Shown: piece by piece, positions 9,556 through 18,618 of the stretch
Numbering within the stretch: the first letter of the stretch is position 1
Layout: each line of letters begins with the position of its first letter
Source: Hyphomonas sp.
Lineage (GTDB): Bacteria > Pseudomonadota > Alphaproteobacteria > Caulobacterales > Hyphomonadaceae
Direction of reading: 5' to 3'
DNA length: 64,000 nucleotides
NCBI GenBank assembly: GCA_017792365.1
Contig: CP051229.1
Coordinates: 1,736,001-1,800,000, forward strand
The notes under the pieces: model-generated
Databases searched by the model: none
What the model saw: the letters and a program-made list of their open reading frames with translations, nothing else
Told to the model about the DNA's origin: nothing
Position numbers and translations under genes: made by a program

Positions 9556-9764
9556 TTGGGCGAAGTCATCAATCTCCGCCAGAGGCGCAAGAAGATGGAG
9601 CGCGACCGCAAGGAGCGCGACGCAGACGCCAACCGCGCCAAGTTGGCCGCACGAAAGCCGACAAGGACATGGCGTCGGCAGAAGAAGACCTGCGCAAGAA
9701 GAAGCTCGACGCAGCGAAACGCGAAGATTCCGGTGACGACGATGACGAGCCAACGCCAGCCTGA
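9556..9764 (+). CDS. DUF4169 family protein (frameshift near 9655)
   Basis: A short, highly charged protein starting at TTG 9556 (GEVINLRQRRKKMERDRKER), the hallmark N-terminus of DUF4169. After NRAKLAARK the family sequence continues in another frame (ADKDMASAEEDLRKKKLDAA, ending in DDDDEPTPA at 9764), so one base seems to be missing near 9655. About 69 residues when repaired. Function unknown; it is widespread in Alphaproteobacteria. It overlaps the next gene by 23 bp. Confidence 0.7.
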
Positions 9765-10158
9765 CGACGTCCGCTGGCGCGCCGGCGGCTGTCACTGCGG
9801 CGCCGTCCGCTTCGAAGTCGCCCTCCCCGAACGCATCGAGATCGAGGACTGCAACTGCTCGATCTGCGCGATGGCGCGCAACACCCATGTCATCGTGCCC
9901 GCCAGCCGTTTCCGCCTGAAGCAAGGCGGCGACAAGCTGACGACCTACACGTTCAACACCCACGCCGCGCAGCACACCTTCTGCTCGGTCTGCGGGATCA
10001 AGTCCTTCTACACGCCGCGCTCCAACCCCGACGGCTACGCCGTGACATGGGCCTGCCTCGACCAGCCCAACGACTTCGACGAAGTGAAGGTCAACGCCTT
10101 CGACGGCGTGAACTGGGAAGCCAACGCCGCAGCACTGGCTGACAAATCGAGAGACTAG
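9742..10158 (+). CDS. GFA-family (CENP-V-like) zinc protein, copy 1
   Basis: 138 residues from ATG 9742. The zinc-binding cysteines of the glutathione-dependent formaldehyde-activating (GFA) fold are present: GGCHCGAVRF, CNCSICAM and FCSVCGIKSFY. Family members bind zinc, and a few act on glutathione-S-adducts, but most are unassigned. It follows the DUF4169 gene with overlap, so the two are likely co-translated. It is one of three GFA paralogs within 8.5 kb. Confidence 0.85.
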   Translation: MTSQRQPDDVRWRAGGCHCGAVRFEVALPERIEIEDCNCSICAMARNTHVIVPASRFRLKQGGDKLTTYTFNTHAAQHTFCSVCGIKSFYTPRSNPDGYAVTWACLDQPNDFDEVKVNAFDGVNWEANAAALADKSRD

Positions 10159-10180
10159 GCGCGGAGACAGAAGGCGCGCT

Positions 10181-10222
10181 CACTGTCATCCCGGACCTGA
10201 TCCGGGATCCATTCCTCCAGTT
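10181..10222. repeat. dispersed palindromic repeat (ATCCCGGA...TCCGGGAT)
   Basis: Arms 10188-10195 and 10201-10208 form an 8-bp stem around CCTGA, followed by CCATTCC. This 'GTCATCCCGGA...TCCGGGATCCATTC' element is a very common intergenic repeat in Alphaproteobacteria. It lies 3' of the first GFA gene and may act as a terminator-like hairpin. Confidence 0.7.
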
Positions 10223-10280
10223 TCGCTGTCACAGACTGGAGCGCCCGAACGCAATTGAACCCGATCCGCTCCGAACCAGC

Positions 10281-10760
10281 TCACCCAAAATTCTTCTGCG
10301 CAGCAAACGCCGCCGCCAGACCCGGATAGTCATCCGGCTGCTTCTCGAACTTCCGGCGATCGTCCGGAATGACGACCCACGGCTGCGCGCTGCGCACCCA
10401 GCCATCGCCAACCGGCCGCACCCAACTCGTGTCATCCAGCGTACCGGCGCGCACGCTCAGCACCTTGCCCGCCAGATCGTCCGGCCCCGCGTGCGTGCCA
10501 TGCGCGATCCGCACGCCGCACGACCCGCAAAACCAGCCGAACCGCGTCTTGCCGCTCGTCGCCTGCCACTCCGTCACTGCAGGCTCTTCCGCAGTGAACC
10601 GCAGCGAGTCGCGCGGCGACATCAGCACGGTTGCGAACGCGCCACCGCTGATCGTCTGACAGTTTGTGCAATGACAATTGTAGACCGTTGTCGGCGGCGC
10701 ATTCAGCTCATACCGGACAGCGCCGCACTGGCAGCCGCCAGTCAAAGGCAGATCAACCAT
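10281..10760 (-). CDS. GFA-family (CENP-V-like) zinc protein, copy 2
   Basis: 159 residues from ATG 10760 (MVDLPLTGGCQCGAVRYEL). Zinc-ligand clusters CQCGAVRY, CHCTNCQTISG and FCGSCGVRIAHG are intact. It is longer at the C-terminus than copy 1 and points the other way, so it is not a simple tandem duplicate. Same general family role: zinc-binding, possible glutathione-adduct chemistry, substrate unknown. Confidence 0.85.
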   Translation of the reverse strand: MVDLPLTGGCQCGAVRYELNAPPTTVYNCHCTNCQTISGGAFATVLMSPRDSLRFTAEEPAVTEWQATSGKTRFGWFCGSCGVRIAHGTHAGPDDLAGKVLSVRAGTLDDTSWVRPVGDGWVRSAQPWVVIPDDRRKFEKQPDDYPGLAAAFAAQKNFG

Positions 10761-10778
10761 CTCACGACCTCCCAATCA

Positions 10779-10835
10779 AACTCCTCCCCCTAAAGGGAGA
10801 GGTGGCCCGCCGGGCCGGAGGGGACCGCCCTCCAA
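10779..10835. repeat. intergenic compound palindrome (CTCCTCCCCCT...GGAGGGGA)
   Basis: Nested inverted repeats: CTCCTCCCCCT with AGGGAGAGG, and GGCCCGCCGGGCC, ending GGAGGGGACC. The same style of element is at 28094-28151. It resembles a common intergenic repeat of alphaproteobacterial genomes. It sits in the 94-bp gap between two minus-strand genes. Confidence 0.6.
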
Positions 10836-10854
10836 CCCATCAACCTTCAACCCA

Positions 10855-11528
10855 TCATGAAGGCCCGATACTCAACGCCAGTGTCCGGCTGATCTCAACC
10901 CGCGACTTGCCGGTCTCCTCATGCCACGCATTGAACGCCGCCTGCACCTTCCGCATCGCGGCCTTCCCCGTCGGCGGCTTGTCCACCACGCCCTCGCGCA
11001 CCAGCGCCGCCGCCACATCGCGCGAGATGATGAACCCGTCCCATCCATTGAAGCGCAGGAAATACTGACCGGTATTCCCGCCCATGCGGGCGCCGTGAGT
11101 CTTGAGGTAATCCAGCAGTCCGACCTGATCCTCCTGCGGCCATTGCTTCAGGAATCTCGAGAACGAACCATGCTCCTCTGCCACACGCACGACGAACCGC
11201 GCATTCTCCACCGTCGCGACGATCTTGGGTCCGTGCCGCACGATCCGCGTATCGCCCAACAGCCGCGCAACATCGTCATCGTCAAAGAAGGCCACGCGCT
11301 TGGGATTGAACCCGAAGAACGCCTCTTCGAACCCGTCCCACTTGTTCGCAATCACCTTCCAGTTGAACCCGGACGAGAACACCACCTGCGCCATCCCCGC
11401 CAGGAAGCGGTCGTCCTTGCGGTTCAGGAGTTTCGATCGCCCGGATGCTCCGCAATCTTTACCGCAAGCTTCTTCGACCCGCCGTGATGGCCTGCCGCAA
11501 GCTTCGCGATCTCGGAAAATCTGCGCAT
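10855..11528 (-). CDS. tag: DNA-3-methyladenine glycosylase I family protein (frameshift near 11440)
   Basis: The start at ATG 11528 gives MRRFSEIAKLAAGHHGGSKK. The frame then breaks near EHPG, and the body (GRSKLLNRKDDRFLAGMAQV, FSSGFNWKVIANKWDGFEEA, RHGPKIVATVENARFV) continues in the next frame to 10855. About 224 residues when repaired. The helix-hairpin-helix-type body matches Tag-like glycosylases, which remove 3-methyladenine from alkylated DNA. The N-terminal extension is longer than in E. coli Tag. One indel is the probable cause of the break. Confidence 0.75.
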
Positions 11529-11683
11529 TCCCCAACCTCTTCAGCACGCGGCAACTCAAGCCCTAGCTAGGCTCAAACACCGGCCCAGCCAACGCGGAGA
11601 TCAAAAAACTTCGCCCCAAAGGTTTGACCTCTGGCCACCCAGCCGCCATCTGCAATCCCAACGTAATCAGGGATACACTGCCG

Positions 11684-12793
11684 ATGACCGATGCTGCGCC
11701 GCTGTTCCAGCCCTTCAACCTCGCCGGGCTGGAGCTGAAGAACCGTATCGTCATGGCGCCCATGACCCGAGGTCAGTCCCCGGGCGGCATCCCCAACGAC
11801 GACAACGTCGGCTACTACAAGCGCCGCGCCGAGAACGATGTCGGCCTCATCATCTCCGAAGGCACGCTGATCCCGCGCAAGGGCGCATCCGACAGCCCGA
11901 ACTATCCCCTGTTCTGGGGCGATGAAGCCCTCGCCGGCTGGAAGAAGATCATCGACGCGGTCCACGCCGAAGGCGGCGTCATGGCGCCCCAGCTCTGGCA
12001 CCTCGGCATGTCGCGCAAGCCCGGCACCGGCCATTTCCCCGATGCGCCCTGCGACGGCCCGTCGGGCGTCACCCTCACCGGCAAGAAGGTCGCCGAAGAA
12101 CCCACCGAGGAAGAAGTCCTCGCCTACGCGCAGGCCTACGCCGACGCAGCGGGTGATGCGGCCCGCCTCGGCTTCGACGCCATCGAACTCCACGGCGCCC
12201 ACGCCTACCTTATCGACGAATTCTTCTGGACCGTCACCAACCAGCGCACCGACCGCTTCGGCGGCTCGATCGAGAAGAACGCTGAGTTCGCCGCCGAAAC
12301 CATCCGCCGCACCCGCAAGGCCATCGGCGACCTGCCGCTGATCATCCGCATCTCGCAATGGAAGTCGGTCGACTACAACGCGAAGGTCGCCGTCACGCCG
12401 CAGGAAATGGAGCGCTGGGTCAACGTCCTCGTCGAAGCCGGCGTCGACGCTATCCACTGCTCGCAGCGCCGCATCTGGGAACCGGAATTCCCCGAGGTCG
12501 ACGGACCTGACGGCCTCAACTTCGCAGGCTGGGTCAAGAAGCTCACCGGCAAGCCCACCATCTCGGTCGGCTCCGTCGGTCTCGACGGCGAGTTCACCGA
12601 CAGTTTCCGCGGCAAGGGCGCCGCCAAGGCGGACATCGCCAACGCCGTCGAACGTCTCGAGCGCGGCGAATACGACCTCGTCGCCGTCGGCCGCGCCCTC
12701 CTGCAGGACCCGGAATGGGCCGCCAAGATCAAGGCCGGCCGCCTCGACGAAATCAAGGACTACGACGGCGAGGCGATGAAGACCTATTACTAG
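11684..12793 (+). CDS. Old Yellow Enzyme family NADH:flavin oxidoreductase
   Basis: 369 residues from ATG 11684. FMN-binding TIM barrel: N-terminal LKNRIVMAPMTRG, the substrate-binding HGAHAYLIDEFFW (HxA variant), TDRFGGSIEKN, and the C-terminal phosphate site VGRALLQDPEW. OYEs reduce the C=C bond of unsaturated carbonyls using NAD(P)H. Its end overlaps by 4 bp the convergent molybdenum hydroxylase gene. Confidence 0.92.
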   Translation: MTDAAPLFQPFNLAGLELKNRIVMAPMTRGQSPGGIPNDDNVGYYKRRAENDVGLIISEGTLIPRKGASDSPNYPLFWGDEALAGWKKIIDAVHAEGGVMAPQLWHLGMSRKPGTGHFPDAPCDGPSGVTLTGKKVAEEPTEEEVLAYAQAYADAAGDAARLGFDAIELHGAHAYLIDEFFWTVTNQRTDRFGGSIEKNAEFAAETIRRTRKAIGDLPLIIRISQWKSVDYNAKVAVTPQEMERWVNVLVEAGVDAIHCSQRRIWEPEFPEVDGPDGLNFAGWVKKLTGKPTISVGSVGLDGEFTDSFRGKGAAKADIANAVERLERGEYDLVAVGRALLQDPEWAAKIKAGRLDEIKDYDGEAMKTYY

Positions 12794-15077
12794 GTCATCG
12801 CCGCCTTCACCGCATCGGCTGTGATCGGGATGTGCCGCAGGCGTGCGCCGACGGCGTTGTAGATCGCGTTCCCGATCGCAGGTCCGACAACCGTGGTCGC
12901 CGGCTCGCCGAGACCGACGGGGACCTCCGCGCTGTCGACGAACATGATGTCCAGCTCCGGCGTGTCCGCCAGCCTCAGCGGCGTATAGGCGCCGAGGTTG
13001 AGCTCCCTGACATTGCCGTTCTCGAACGCCGCACCTTCATGCAGCGCCAGCGACAGCCCCCAGAGCGATGCGCCCTCCATCTGCGCCAGCGCGCCATCCG
13101 GATCGACAATCGTCCCTGCGTCGGCGACCAGCGTCAGCTTCTCGCATTTGACGGCGCCGCTCGCGCGATCGACGTTCACCCGCGCCACGCACGCAACCCA
13201 GGTCGGCATGTCCCGCTCCTGACCGAACGAGGTGGCGAGGCCCAGCCCCGTTCCATCCGGCAGGCTCGATCCCCATCCCGCGCGCTGCGCAGCCAGCCGC
13301 ACCACGTTCGCCTGCCTTGATGCGCCGCCAACCGAGTTGGGCGCCGTGCCCGCATTGGCGCCCTCCGCCCGCAGCAGGCCAAGCCGGAACTCCACCGGAT
13401 CGACCCCGCGCGCGTGGGCGGCTTCATCCATGAAGCTCTCAAGCGCCCAGTTGGTGAAGCCCGGCCCCACCGACCGCAGCCAGCCGGGACGGAAGGTCTG
13501 GTTCGCCAGATCGTTCGGAACAGCGCGCACCTTGTGAGCGCCCACCGAATACCAGTGATTGGCGCCATTGATCGCAAACGGATCATACGGCCTGTCGCCC
13601 TCTCCGTTCGGCATGAAGAACGGCGCCATCACCAGCGTCGGCCAGCCGCACGCAACATGCTGCTCCATCGCGACGACATCACCGCCGGCGTCAAAGCCCA
13701 TCTTCATTTTCTGCACGGACGGCGAACGCACGCTGTCGAACTTGGTGTCGTCCTCCCGCGTCAGCACCATCTTCACCGGCCTGCCAATCGCCTTAGAAGC
13801 CAGCGCCGCGCCGACGGCATAATCGCCGTTCAGCCGTCGACCGAACCCGCCGCCAAGGCGATAGGTCCGCATCACCACATCCGTCTCGGGCACCGCCAGC
13901 GCCGTCGCCAGCCATGGCAGCACAAGGCTCTGCCACTGGTTGCCGGTATGGATCTCCCACTTGCCGCCCTTCTCGAACGCAAGGCAGTTCACCGGCTCCA
14001 GTTGGAAGTGCAGCGCCGTCGCCGTCGTATAGGTCGCCTCGATCGAACTGTCCGCATCAGCCAGCGCAGCTTCAGTGTTGGTGTCCGCCGCCGGCAGCAC
14101 GGTGCCGACCGACGCATCGGCGATCAATTCCTCGGCGCGGTCCTGAATATCCTGCTCGGACACGCCAGCCGTTTGGCCGGCGCTCCAGTCCACCTTGACG
14201 AGGTCCGCAGCCTTCTTCGCCGCATACCAGCTGTCGGCGATCACCATCACCCAGCCGGGCACGGTGTTCGACGCATCCTCAAGCACAACGCTCTGCTGAT
14301 AGCCCTTCACCCCGCGCGCTGCGCTGTCATCGACTGAATTGACCGACGAACCATTGCGCGTCGGCGGCAGAACCGGTCGCCCATAGACCATGCCGTCAAC
14401 CTTGGCGTCGATGCCGAACACCGCCGTGCCGTTCGTCTTCTCCGCAATGTCGATGGCCTGAACCGGCTTTCCGATCAGCCTGCGCTCCGACACCGGCTTC
14501 AGCGCCATCGCCAGCAGCTCGTCCTGCGTGAACGTCTTTTCGACGCCGCCCTGAACGATCTCGCCGTACGAGATCGACTGTCCGCCAGACACAACGGCGC
14601 CGTTTACCGCACGACACGAACCGGGCTCGACGCCCATCGCGGCGGCGCCTGCCTCGATCATCGCCATCCTGCCGGCCGCGCCCGGCTGTAGAGCGGATAG
14701 GTCTGCCAGACCGACCAGCTTCCGCCCGTCACCATCAGTCCCCATTTCGGGTCGCTGTCCACGTGATGCACGCGCACATTCTCCCACGGGGCTTCCAATT
14801 CATCGGCGAGAATCCGCGCCAGCGCCGTACCGACATGCTGGCCCATCTCGGCGCGAATGACATTCACGGTCACCACGCCCGCGCCATCCATCGAGAACCA
14901 CAGCGTCGGCTCGTACGGCGCAACATCAGCAGCCTGCGTCGCCGTCGCTTCGCCGTTGTCGGTCGTCGTGCAGGCCGACAGGAAGCTGAAGCCAAGCCCG
15001 GCGCCCGCCGTGCTGACAAGAAAACCGCGGCGCGAGAGTTTCGGAGCACGCGGCGAAAAATCCTGAAGACGTCCCAT
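12790..15077 (-). CDS. molybdopterin-binding aldehyde/isoquinoline oxidoreductase large subunit (frameshift near 14688)
   Basis: About 762 residues. The N-terminal twin-arginine signal ([20 protein letters not shown], then a Cys) exports a folded enzyme. The first frame ends near WQTYPLYSR; the next continues [17 protein letters not shown] to 12790. The molybdenum-domain features [20 protein letters not shown] and [17 protein letters not shown] match the xanthine dehydrogenase superfamily, IorB-type subgroup, which hydroxylates N-heterocycles or aldehydes. The small [2Fe-2S] subunit gene lies directly upstream, 3 bp away. The frame break lies in a G/C run and is probably artefactual. Confidence 0.85.
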
Positions 15078-15080
15078 GAC

Positions 15081-15541
15081 CTAGGCTCCTTCATCGCATC
15101 AGCGGCCTGACGAACCGCGGTGCGTATCCGCGTATAGGTCATGCACCGGCACAGATTGCCGTTCATCGCCGCATCGATCTCGGCGTCCGACATGTCCGGA
15201 TTGGCCTTCAGCGCCGCAGCCGCCTGCATGATCTGCCCCGATTGGCAATATCCGCACTGCGGCACCTGGATATCGCGCCACGCCACCTGCACCGGATGAT
15301 CGCCCTCGGCGTCCAGACCTTCGATCGTCGTGATCTCGGCGCCTTCGACCGCGCTCACCGGCGTAATGCATGACCGCATCGCCTGCCCGCCCATGTGAAC
15401 CGTGCACGCGCCGCACTGCCCGATGCCGCAACCGAACTTGGTCCCCGTCAGTCCTGCCTCATCGCGAATGACCCAGAGCAGCGGCGTATCGCTGTCCACG
15501 TCGACGGTCATCGACTTTCCGTTGAGAGTGAAACTCGTCAT
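15081..15541 (-). CDS. [2Fe-2S] small subunit of molybdenum hydroxylase (IorA-like)
   Basis: 153 residues. The plant-type ferredoxin cluster ligands are in [18 protein letters not shown] plus the nearby Cys in MRSCITP. The second cluster is in [13 protein letters not shown] and NLCRCMTY. It feeds electrons from the molybdenum subunit encoded just downstream. As written, the frame reads past QAADAMKEP into the next gene. A one-base deletion just before the TAG at 15083-15081 explains this, since the family ends at this point, so I place the end there. Confidence 0.88.
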
Positions 15542-15692
15542 GTTGGCTTCCTTGATTTGTGCTCAAGGGCCTTGGCGCGTCGACCGGGACGCTGCCGCCC
15601 GATTGACGCGATGCTCCGCCAATCACGAACGTGTGTCCATCCCTCGGAGCAAGGCGCCGACGCGTAAAGTCGCAAAATTCTTTCACGCGGTC

Positions 15693-17609
15693 TCAATCAC
15701 CGAGCGCGAGCGCAACGATCTCCGCCGGCGCTTCGCCGCTCGCAACCGCAAGCGCGATATACTGCCGCCCATCGAGAATGTAACTCATTGGCAATCCGGT
15801 CTGCGTTCCCGGCAATGCAATCTCGGCCACGATCTCGCCTGTCGCCTTGTCATGCGCGCGCAACACCGGCGCGCCGCCCTCGCCCTCGCCCGCGAACACC
15901 AGCGTTTCCGTCGCCAGCAACCCGGCGCGCGTCGGCCTGCCAGTCCGCTCGACATCGACGCCCGCCAGCGCAGGATGCGCCGCGATCTCGTCAGGCGTGT
16001 CCGCATTCGCAACGCTCCACACACGCCTGCCCGCCGTCATGTCGATCGCGGTGATCCGGCCATACGGCGGCTTCACGATCGGCAGGCCATCCACGCGCGG
16101 CGCCCAGATCGGCGGCGCCACCACATACGGCATCGCCGCATTCCCCGACTCTCGGAGCGCAAGGATCGACATGTCGGTCGCCGATCCGACAAACAGCATA
16201 CCGGTGCCCGGATCATAGGCGCCGCCCTCCCAGTTGCCGCCGCCAGTCAGCCCCGGCAGCGACAACGTCCCGCGCGTGCCATCCTCAGCACTCGCCAGCG
16301 ACGGCGGCGCCATGAACGCGCCCAACCGGTAATCCTTCACAGCCTCCAGCGCATTCGCGCGCAGCTCCGGCGTGAAGTCAATCAGGTCGTCCGCTGACAC
16401 CCCCTGACGCTCGAACGGCTCGGGCAACACCGGCATCGGCTGCGTCGGCCAGCTTTGCTCGCCCGGCACATCCGATTGCGGAACAGCCCGCTCCTCCACC
16501 GGCCACAGCGGCTCTCCGCTGTCGCGATCGAACGCAAACACGAAGCCCTGCTTGGTGATCTGCAACACCGCACGCTTCACGCCGCCATCCCACGGAACAT
16601 CCGCAAGGATCGGCGTCGCCGGCACGTCCCAGTCCCAGATGTCGTGATGAACCAGCTGCTGCGCCCAACGCAGCGCGCCGGTCGCCGCATCCAGGCTAAC
16701 CAGGCTGGACGAATGTGCATTCGCGCCAGGCCGGCCACCGCCATAAAGATCAGACGTACCCGCTTCGACCGGCAGGAAGACCGCGCCCGTCTCCTCATCA
16801 TACGACATCGGCGCCCACACGCCGGCATTGCCCGCCGCCTCCGCCGTACCTTCCGCCCACGTCTCGTACCCCGGTTCACCCTCGGTCGGGATCGTATGGA
16901 ACGTCCACAACAGCTCGCCCGTGCGCACATCATACCCGCGCACATCGCCCTTCACGTTGGCGGTCGACTGCGGAAAGAAGCTCACGATGTGCGCCGGCCC
17001 GACCACCGCGACATCGCCAGCAATCAATGGCGGCGAAGAATTCCCGATATCGGCAAGGCCGTCCTCCGGCGCGCCGCGCAACCCCTCCATGAGATCGACG
17101 ACGCCGCCCCGTCCGAAGCCATCAATCGTCTCCCCCGTTGCCGCATCCAGCGCCACCAGGCGAAAGCCAGGCGTAACGGTCAGGATGCGCTTATCGTCCC
17201 CGTCGCTCCAGTAGCCAACGCCGCGCCCCGTTCCCTTGCGCGGCGCATTTTCGTACCGCTCCGGCGGATCGTCCCCGCGCCACGCCCACTTCAAGGCGCC
17301 GGTGCGCGCATCCAGCGCGACGACAGACCGCGCATCGCCCGCCGTGGCATAGAGCACGCCGCCGACCATCAGCGGCGTCGACGTATTGCGCGCTTCGGGC
17401 GCCGGACCGAAATCGCCGCTCGACCACCGCCACTCGATCGCCAGCTCCCCGACTTTGTCGCGATCGATCTGCCCATGCGGCGCATACCCCGCGCCCCGCC
17501 CATCGCCCCGCCACGCCGTCCACTCACCGCTCGCCAGCGCATCATCCACCGGCGCCGATGCGCAACCAGCCAGCACAAGCGTCGCCAGAAATCCCGCAAT
17601 CCCCTTCAA
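15693..17609 (-). CDS. PQQ-type quinoprotein dehydrogenase lipoprotein
   Basis: 638 residues. Lipoprotein signal (ATLVLAGCAS), so it sits in the periplasm facing the membrane. An eight-bladed propeller is indicated by recurring tryptophan-docking blades (VALDARTGALKWAW, YDVRTGELLWTFHT, VSLDAATGALRWAQ, DRDSGEPLWPVEE, IDMTAGRRVWSV). This matches membrane-type quinoprotein glucose/alcohol dehydrogenases that pass electrons from a sugar or alcohol to the quinone pool. No cytochrome or membrane domain is fused. The substrate is not determinable here. Confidence 0.85.
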   Translation of the reverse strand: MKGIAGFLATLVLAGCASAPVDDALASGEWTAWRGDGRGAGYAPHGQIDRDKVGELAIEWRWSSGDFGPAPEARNTSTPLMVGGVLYATAGDARSVVALDARTGALKWAWRGDDPPERYENAPRKGTGRGVGYWSDGDDKRILTVTPGFRLVALDAATGETIDGFGRGGVVDLMEGLRGAPEDGLADIGNSSPPLIAGDVAVVGPAHIVSFFPQSTANVKGDVRGYDVRTGELLWTFHTIPTEGEPGYETWAEGTAEAAGNAGVWAPMSYDEETGAVFLPVEAGTSDLYGGGRPGANAHSSSLVSLDAATGALRWAQQLVHHDIWDWDVPATPILADVPWDGGVKRAVLQITKQGFVFAFDRDSGEPLWPVEERAVPQSDVPGEQSWPTQPMPVLPEPFERQGVSADDLIDFTPELRANALEAVKDYRLGAFMAPPSLASAEDGTRGTLSLPGLTGGGNWEGGAYDPGTGMLFVGSATDMSILALRESGNAAMPYVVAPPIWAPRVDGLPIVKPPYGRITAIDMTAGRRVWSVANADTPDEIAAHPALAGVDVERTGRPTRAGLLATETLVFAGEGEGGAPVLRAHDKATGEIVAEIALPGTQTGLPMSYILDGRQYIALAVASGEAPAEIVALALGD

Positions 17610-17756
17610 TTACCTCTCCCGACTGACCCGCGCCGCCGCCTCGCCTCGCGAGACCGGACCGCATCCCGCTGAAATTGTCCACCATCGACGGACCAGCCGT
17701 GCACATCCCTCAAAGCGTGCTAGAACTTGCGTCGGTGACAAGCGGGAGTCAGACTG

Positions 17757-18215
17757 ATGCAGGGTGGATGTATCTGCGGCGCAGTGCGCTATCGGCTCAA
17801 GACCGACCCGATGTTCGTCCATTGCTGCCACTGCACGTGGTGCCAGCGCGAAACCGGCTCCGCCTTCGGCGTCAACGCCCTCGTGGAGACCAGCAACATC
17901 GAGATCCTGATCGGCGCGCCCGAACCGGTGGCGACGCCCTCCGCATCCGGCAAGGGCCAGACCATCGTGCGCTGCCAGTCCTGCCGCACGGCCGTGTGGA
18001 GCCATTACCACGGCTCCGGCCCCAAAATCGGCTTTGTGCGCGTCGGCACACTTGACCATCCGCACGACGTGAAGCCAGACGTGCACATCTTCACCGCCTC
18101 CAGGCGGCCCTGGGTCAATCTCGCCAACGAGAAGAACGTCTTCGAGGAATACTACGACCCCGAAGCGCTCTGGCCCGAGGACAGCAAGATTCGCCGCGCC
18201 GCCATCAGCGGCTGA
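17757..18215 (+). CDS. GFA-family (CENP-V-like) zinc protein, copy 3
   Basis: 152 residues. The zinc sites GGCICGAVRYR, CHCTWCQRETG and CQSCRTAVWSHY are intact. It lacks the usual long N-terminal leader; the first Cys is at about residue 5. It is followed 29 bp later by a VOC-family gene, so the two probably form an operon. Role as for the other GFA paralogs: zinc binding, substrate unknown. Confidence 0.85.
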   Translation: MQGGCICGAVRYRLKTDPMFVHCCHCTWCQRETGSAFGVNALVETSNIEILIGAPEPVATPSASGKGQTIVRCQSCRTAVWSHYHGSGPKIGFVRVGTLDHPHDVKPDVHIFTASRRPWVNLANEKNVFEEYYDPEALWPEDSKIRRAAISG

Positions 18216-18244
18216 TCAAAACGACACCTACGGAAGACCACAAC

Positions 18245-18601
18245 ATGCCGCCTGCCCCCATAGTATTCTTCGACATCGCAGCCCCCAGCCTCGCGCAGCA
18301 GACCGAGTTCTACTCCAAGGTGTTCGGCTGGGAGATCGACCAGACAGGCGCCGTGCAGGTCCCCTTCATCGGCGACCCCAAGGTCCATGGCACGCTGCGC
18401 GCTGATCCCAACGAGAAGATGCTCTACCTCGGCGTCGAGGATGTGACCGCCACGCTCCAAGCGGTGGAGGCCAATGGCGGCTCAATCGACCAGCCCCGCT
18501 TCGAGGTTCCCGGCGTCGTCGTGCTCGGCCTCTTCAAGGACCCCGCCGGCAACCGCATGGGCCTCGTCGAAATGGAAGGCGGCCAGGCCAAGGTCCCCTG
18601 A
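18245..18601 (+). CDS. VOC-superfamily (glyoxalase/dioxygenase-fold) protein
   Basis: 118 residues forming one pair of beta-alpha-beta-beta-beta modules: IVFFDIAAPSLAQQTEFYSKVFGW at the start and LGLFKDPAGNRMGLVEME at the end, the hallmark of VOC proteins. Half-size proteins like this usually dimerise. The family includes glyoxalase I, bleomycin-binding proteins and many unassigned members. It is likely co-transcribed with the GFA gene. Confidence 0.85.
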   Translation: MPPAPIVFFDIAAPSLAQQTEFYSKVFGWEIDQTGAVQVPFIGDPKVHGTLRADPNEKMLYLGVEDVTATLQAVEANGGSIDQPRFEVPGVVVLGLFKDPAGNRMGLVEMEGGQAKVP

Positions 18602-18618
18602 GCGCCGACGCTCTGCGC

